DNA of 37,635 bases from CAWHNT01 sp963830775 (lineage in GTDB: Bacteria > Pseudomonadota > Alphaproteobacteria > Geminicoccales > Geminicoccaceae), in the NCBI GenBank assembly GCA_963830775.1, contig CAWHNT010000030.1, positions 1-37,635 of the forward strand, in the 5' to 3' direction. The position numbers and the translations under genes are program-made. The notes under the pieces were generated by a model that worked only from the letters and a program-made list of their open reading frames with translations, had not been told where the DNA came from and did not search any database. This document shows positions 32,796-37,635 of this stretch, one piece after another. Positions within the stretch are counted from its first letter, which is position 1. The number at the start of each line of letters is the position of its first letter.

Positions 32796-33001
32796 CCGGG
32801 CGGGCAACTCAGGGCTCGATGACGTAGGTCCCCGGCGCTGGCGTCAGCGGCAGGAGGCCAGCCGGAGGGCCGCCTTGGCCCCGACGGTCACTGCCCCGGC
32901 CCGGAGGCGACTGCGCGGCGCTCGACAGGGCAGATCGCCTGACCTTCTTCAGAACCAGCGACCTCGCTGCCTCTCTGTGGCGGCGAGCGGGCCGCCGCAA
33001 T
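32796..33001. other. Gap without a supported gene; 21-bp repeat shared with 27165-27185
   Basis: No coding sequence is supported between the CBS-domain gene and the end of the nuclease/helicase. A 21-base segment at 32913-32933 (core GGCGCTCGACAGGGCAG) is identical to 27165-27185, also in a gap. Its role is unknown; it may be part of a degraded repeat. Confidence 0.4.
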
Positions 33002-36000
33002 CTACTGTGGTGAGCTTCCCCCGGCGTCGCGTCCTGGGCATTGGTCCCCCTCCGGTTGGAACAGGTCGACTTTAGCGACCCGCCCATTCCGCTGGCTCTC
33101 CCGCCGTTGTCGCTCCGCCTCGTCCGGGGCGATCTGCTGTGCTGCATACTCCTCGGCCCAGCAGAACAGGTTGGCCAGCCGCATCTCGTCCACGCTTCTC
33201 GCGACGATGTCGAGAAGGCCCGGTGAGGCGACGAGGACCGCCAGGCAGCGTGCTCGGCTGATCGCGACGTTGAAGCGGTTGCGCGAGAGCAGGAAGGCCG
33301 CATCGCGCGGCATATCCTCGGCGCCCGAGGTGGCCATCGAGACGATGACTGCCTCCGCCTCCTGGCCCTGGAACTTGTCGACCGTGCCGACCCGTGCACC
33401 ATCCGGCAGGCGCGAGCGGAGCAGGTTCACCTGCATGTTGTAAGGTGCGACCACGAGCACGTCGTCCAGGCTCATCGCGCGCTCGCGTCCTCTGCGGTCC
33501 ATGACCCGCTGCGCCAGCAAGCTCGTCAGGATCTCGAGGGTCCGGGTCGCTTCCTCCTCGGACTTCTGGCGGCAACCCTGGTGCAGGACCGGAACGAAGG
33601 AGAGCCCGGCCGGCTTCAGCGCCGGGTGTGCGTCTGGCCCGAGCACGAGGCGCTGCGTGGCACAGCCGGCCTCGGACTGGAGCTGGCCGTCGTAGACTGC
33701 GGCGGAGACAAAGGAGCAGAGGTCCGGGTGCATGCGCCAGGTCTTGGAGAGAAAGATGCCCCTCTCCGCCGGCACGACCGGCATGGCCCTCGAGCAGGTA
33801 TTCGAGCCCGGACAGGCCGCTGTCGCGGGGGTGGGCACCCTGGATCGGCTGGGCGAGCTGCATCTGGTCGCCCACGAGCACGACCGACCTTGCCGAGGTG
33901 GCCATCGCGACGAGGTTGCCGAGCGAGACCTGGCCGGCCTCGTCCACGAACAGCACGTCGCGCGAGGCACGAAGCTCCTCACGGGCGAAGAGCCAGGCTG
34001 TCCCTGCCAAGGATCGGAAGCGCCGGATCGACCTTGCTGTTGTCCACGACCCTGGCGATGAAGCCCTGCCCGGTGAAGCCCTCGCCCTCGCCATCTTTCT
34101 TCTGACCCAGGAGCCTGATGGGCTCGCCGGCCTCGGCAAGGCGCTTCTCGACGGCGTGCAGCACGTTGTCGATCGCCTTGTGGCTGTTCGAGGCGACGCC
34201 GACCGTCTTGCCGGCCCGGATCAGCGACAGGATCAGGTGCGAGGTCGTGTAGGTCTTGCCCGCCCCGGGTGGTCCCTGGATGACGAGCCAGGAGCGATCG
34301 AGCGCGTGGACGGCACTGATGGCCGCCGTCAGCAGCCTCGCCGGATCGTCCCGGTCCGCAGGCTGGGACGATCGGTGCGCCAGGTGGACGGCCCTGCAGC
34401 CGGGGCGGGTCGCGGCGCAGGAGTGCGGTGATGTGCGGGAACGCATCGCCGTCCTTGGCCATGTCGGCGGCAACGGCCCAGACGGCCGCGCGCAGCGTGT
34501 CGGTGTTTAGCGGCCCAGCCCGGGATGAGGGAGACCTCCCGCGGCAGTTCTCCTTTCGCCTTGCCGCGCTTGAGCACGATGACGCGCGCCGCCTCATCAA
34601 GGCTGAGGATGGTGCCGGCGGCTTCGCCCGTCGCGGCAAGGTGGACGGCAGAGCCTTCCCGAAGCTTGGTTTCCTGCTCGGGATAATGATAGCGGAAGGT
34701 GAGGCTCCGCTTCTCCTGGCCGATCCACTCCTCGCAGTGGCCACGCATCCGCCGAGGCATTCGTCATCGTCCTGGAGTTCGTCCGCCCCGCGCTCCTGCC
34801 GGTCGAAGAAGGCCCACCAGGCCGGCTTCGCCTCGCGGCGGTGAAAGCCGACGAGGTCGGCCATGAGCTGCCTTGCATCGGCATCGGCGGCTTCAGGATT
34901 GGCAACGAGTGCCGTCTCCAGCTCTGCCTGCGTCGCCTCCCTTGCCTCACGCTCGAGACGTTGCTTGCGCTCCTTCTCCGACTTCCGGAGCCGGCTCGTC
35001 TGGCTCAGGGCTCGGCGGGGGTGGCCAGCGGCCGGCCTCCCTGGCGCGATCGATGAGCCAGTCGCGGAGCAGGAGCGTCGAGAGGCAGTCGTCCCGGTTG
35101 TAGTCGCGAATGGCGTCGAGGAACGAGAGCTCGCCCGTTTCGCGGTAAAGGTCGTAGATGACCAGGCTGTCGCCCCCGGAAGCAACCTGCGTCGTCCGGG
35201 CTGGCATGTAGAAGCGCTCGAGGCTCTTGATCGAGTAGCTCTCCTCCCCGACCCGCACAGCCTCGCGGACCACGCGGTAGAGGTCGACCATGCGGTTCTC
35301 GCGGAGGAGCCGATCCACCGCCTCTTCAGCCGTGGCGTGCATCGAGGCCAGACGGCGCAGCGCCGTCTTCTCATAGGGTGCGTAATGGTAGAGGTGGGCG
35401 CCGGGCGCACGGGCGAGACGACGGCATCAGGAAGGCCATCAGCTCGGCGAACGCGGCCTTCTCCTGCACGCGATCGTGGGCCCAGAAAGAGCGAAAGCGC
35501 AGTCCGGGATGGCCGGGCACGGGCTCGCCATCCGCTTCACCCGACGACGCCCGCCAGAGCACGCCGCACAGGTACTCGAGGCCACCCGGGTGCATCGGGT
35601 CACCCTCGAAGTCGAAGAACAGGTCGTGCGGATCGGGCAGGGGCAGACGATCGAAGCCAAGCCCCCTCTCGTGGGCCAGGGTCTCGTGGACGCCCGCACC
35701 GATGGCTGCGCTCTCCTTCTGCAGCCGTGCCTGCTGGACCAAGTCGCGCCAGCGTCTCGGGTGCGATGCCGGCGACGCGCACCCCGTCGAGGCTGGCGAG
35801 CATGGAGAGGGTCGAGACGCCGGCCTCCTGCAGTCGTGCCGTCTGCTTCCTCGTGATGTCGGCCACTCGGCACAGGTGGTCCGCTTCCGTCCAGCGTGCC
35901 TCGCAAGCTGCCGACCAGTCGCACTTGCCGCAATAGCCGCAGGGCTCGGGCATGAGGTCGATGGGCAGGTTGGCGGCGAATGCCTCGAGACGCCGAGCTG

Positions 36001-36625
36001 CGCGGCGCACGTAGTAGCGGACCTCGTCGAGCTGGAACTGCTCGATCGCGTAGGGTGCCGCAGGCTCGCCTGTGCCGAGCATCAGCGAGCCACGATGGGC
36101 CGCGCGGCCCTGCACAGCGTCGAGCAGGTCGCCATAGATCGCGATCTGCAGGACGTGCTCGGGTCTGGCGCTACGTGCGAGCTTGGCGTCCCAGGGCTCG
36201 TAGGACCAAGCCCAGCGAGGGCAGGGGTTGTTGTTCACCCGGACGAGGAAGTCGGCGTAGCCCAGCCAGGGGCCCGCCGTAAGCACCGCCTGGTAGATCA
36301 GGGGAGCGCCACGCTCCATCGCCTCGACGGTCGCCGCGAAGCGCGCCTCCAAGCTGCCAGACGGGACCTCGACGAAGTCGCCATGCTCCTCGCGCAGCGC
36401 GGCAAGGCAGGCAGCCTCGTGCTCATGTCCCTTGCGTACGATGAGCGCCGAGTGCGGGTCCTCGACGGTGACGGCTGCCGCACGCAGGCCACGACGAGCC
36501 TCCAGGGTCCAGGCTGCCGACGCGCTGCAGCCCAGAAACGCTGCCGCGAGGGTCGGCGACAGGTGCCCCAAAGCGGCGTCGAGACCTCCTGCCACTGCGG
36601 CCCTTTTCCCACGACTGCCCTGCAT
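33002..36625 (-). pseudogene. TM0106-type RecB-like nuclease fused to SF1 (DNA2/UPF1-like) helicase, about eight frame breaks
   Basis: Restored length is about 1,200 aa. The N-terminal RecB-like part has HEHEAACLAALREEHGDFVE, YEPWDAKLARSARPEHVLQIAIYGDLL, PEPCGYCGKCDWSAACEARW (Fe-S cysteine cluster) and DFEGDP and DYNRDDCLSTLLLRDWL of a ribonuclease-H-like domain. The helicase part has Walker A GPPGAGKT (about 34254-34276), VLFVDEAGQVSLGNLVAMA, LSKTWRMHPDLCSFVS, VGTVDKFQGQEAEAVIVSMA and NRFNVAISRARCLAVLVASP. Frame changes are near 35735, 35410, 34960, 34765, 34540, 34395, 34010 and 33790. Family members are of unknown role, thought to act in nucleic-acid processing or defence. ATG 36625 is the likely start. 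Confidence 0.82.
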
Positions 36626-36785
36626 TCAGCCGACATTCCGCAGATGGGCGCGGCTGTCGCCCGGAACCCTGCTCCTCCACCGATCCTCGGTCAATCGGAA
36701 CGCGTGCTTCGGCGGCGGAGCTTGGCTGGGGTGAGCCGGTTGCAGTGCCGAGATGTCCGCTGCCCGAAGCCTTGGACAGAGCCAC

Positions 36786-37268
36786 ATGCAAGCCCTACCC
36801 GGCCTCGTCTGCGCTTATCTGCTTCTTCTCCTGACAGCATGCGCAGCGGAGCACCCAGCAGTTCCAGGCACTATGTCGCCCGTAAGGGTGATCGTCACCG
36901 GCCCCGTGCCGCCGGCCGCAGCGCCTGGACGCTCGCTCTACCTGATCCGCTATGAGATCGCGCCGGGCACCCGGCTGCCAGCGCACTACCACGAGGGCAC
37001 CCAGATTGGCCTGGTCGAGGCCGGTACCCTCACCTATCACGTGCTCGCTGGGCGTGTCCCGGTCTACAGGGCCGGCGGCGACGGCAAGCCGGAGTTCGTC
37101 CGGGAGATCAAGGAGGGCGAGCAGGCAGCACTGGTCACCGGAGAGTGGCTGGTCGAGGCCGAGGACGTCCGCCACTGGGGTGCCAACCTGGGCTCCGAGC
37201 CGCTCCTCATCTACACATCGGCCCTACTGCGCCAAGGGGCACCGCTCGCGACGCTACTGCCGCCCTGA
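36786..37268 (+). CDS. Cupin-domain lipoprotein
   Basis: Protein of 160 aa. The signal MQALPGLVCAYLLLLLTAC has a lipobox LTAC with Cys19, so it should be lipid-anchored. The cupin fold follows: LYLIRYEIAPGTRLPAHYHEGTQIGLVEAGTLTYHV has the motif H-x-H-x4-Q/E...G, a small metal- or ligand-binding barrel. ATG 36786 is used; an upstream in-frame ATG at 36753 would spoil the signal. It is divergent from the helicase gene. Function unknown. Confidence 0.82.
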   Translation: MQALPGLVCAYLLLLLTACAAEHPAVPGTMSPVRVIVTGPVPPAAAPGRSLYLIRYEIAPGTRLPAHYHEGTQIGLVEAGTLTYHVLAGRVPVYRAGGDGKPEFVREIKEGEQAALVTGEWLVEAEDVRHWGANLGSEPLLIYTSALLRQGAPLATLLPP

Positions 37269-37311
37269 GCTGGCCCCCTGCTTGTTGCTCGTGTTCGGCT
37301 GGACGCGGCAG

Positions 37312-37545
37312 TCAGGCCGGATCGCGCCCGCTCCGCACTGCTTGCTCGATGTTGCCACGGCCGAGACCGACATCGCGGAGCATGCGATCGTCAAGCTCCA
37401 TCAGCTCCTGATCCTGGCCGGCGCGCTGCTCTCGATCACGGTGGACCCGATCGCGTTCGATGCGGCCGGTCGGCTCGCGCAGTACTTGGAGGAGAGGCCC
37501 GCGCTCGCGGTGAGGCTGGTACGGGTTCCCCAAGATCGATTGCAT
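37312..37545 (-). CDS. Possible DUF1127-domain small protein
   Basis: The C-terminal 30 residues, QELMELDDRMLRDVGLGRGN then IEQAVRSGRDPA, match the DUF1127 pattern (L-x-x-L-D-D-R-x-L-x-D-I/V-G). The N-terminal half from ATG 37545 (MQSILGNPYQPHRERGPLLQ) is not recognisable and may be frame-shifted. Such peptides of 45-80 aa are common in alphaproteobacteria and several bind RNA. No other gene is supported between 37269 and the end of the window. Confidence 0.45.
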   Translation of the reverse strand: MQSILGNPYQPHRERGPLLQVLREPTGRIERDRVHRDREQRAGQDQELMELDDRMLRDVGLGRGNIEQAVRSGRDPA

Positions 37546-37635
37546 CGCCCGCCGATGACGCCGCTGGACGGAGCCGAGCCGGTCGGTCAGCTAACAGCCC
37601 ATTTGTCGTGCCAATTGCCGAGGCCGAGCGCTCAA

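Noticed and set aside
1..37635. CRISPR array, tRNA or rRNA genes, origin of replication
   Set aside because: No regularly spaced repeats, cloverleaf-like sequences or iterons were seen on either strand.

Overview
The window is about 37.6 kb of GC-rich DNA from an alphaproteobacterium-like genome, most plausibly Rhodospirillales/Acetobacteraceae. That placement is inference from base composition, gene content and IS families; there is no rRNA or other marker gene, and no tRNA or CRISPR array was seen. About thirty coding regions or remnants alternate with four well-delimited insertion sequences and several gene fragments, so most of the window reads as accessory sequence.

Region 1 (1-9638, all minus strand) is one long head-to-tail organosulfur/carboxylate operon. 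In transcription order it holds tctC, tctB and tctA (tripartite tricarboxylate transporter), tauD (taurine-type dioxygenase), an enolase-superfamily enzyme, an SsuA-like binding protein, an NtaA/DszA-type flavin monooxygenase, and tauA, tauB and tauC (ABC transporter; tauC runs off the window). Many genes overlap or are separated by a few bases. The proposed job is import of a sulfonated or thio-carboxylate compound followed by oxidative C-S cleavage.

Region 2 (9.9-16.6 kb) has a serine resolvase with a res-like array of TGAGAC half-sites, an AhpD-like protein, a DUF488 remnant and an IS630 element that has cut into the 3' end of a LysR gene. LysR is divergent from an MFS exporter and a carboxymuconolactone decarboxylase-like gene, with a palindrome between them. 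A nitronate monooxygenase stump and an NTF2-like gene follow.

Region 3 (16.7-22.6 kb) carries a second enolase-superfamily gene flanked by diverged inverted repeats, a truncated conjugation-type ATPase, an IS256 element with a perfect 8-bp duplication and an ISL3 element.

Region 4 (22.8-32.8 kb) is a stress or low-oxygen island: two Hsp20 chaperones, a TPC-type metal P1B ATPase, a zinc alcohol dehydrogenase under an FNR/FixK-like box, a truncated cation P-type ATPase, two convergent cytochromes c, an EF-hand protein, an IS701 element, stumps of a universal stress protein and a D-lactate dehydrogenase, and a CBS-domain protein.

Region 5 (33-37.6 kb) has a very large RecB-like nuclease/SF1 helicase broken into about nine frame segments, a cupin lipoprotein and a possible DUF1127 peptide.

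A striking property of the window is the number of single-base frame disruptions in genes whose catalytic motifs are otherwise intact. Either the underlying reads have indel errors or the island is decaying; the sequence alone cannot decide. Frame breaks are reported gene by gene.
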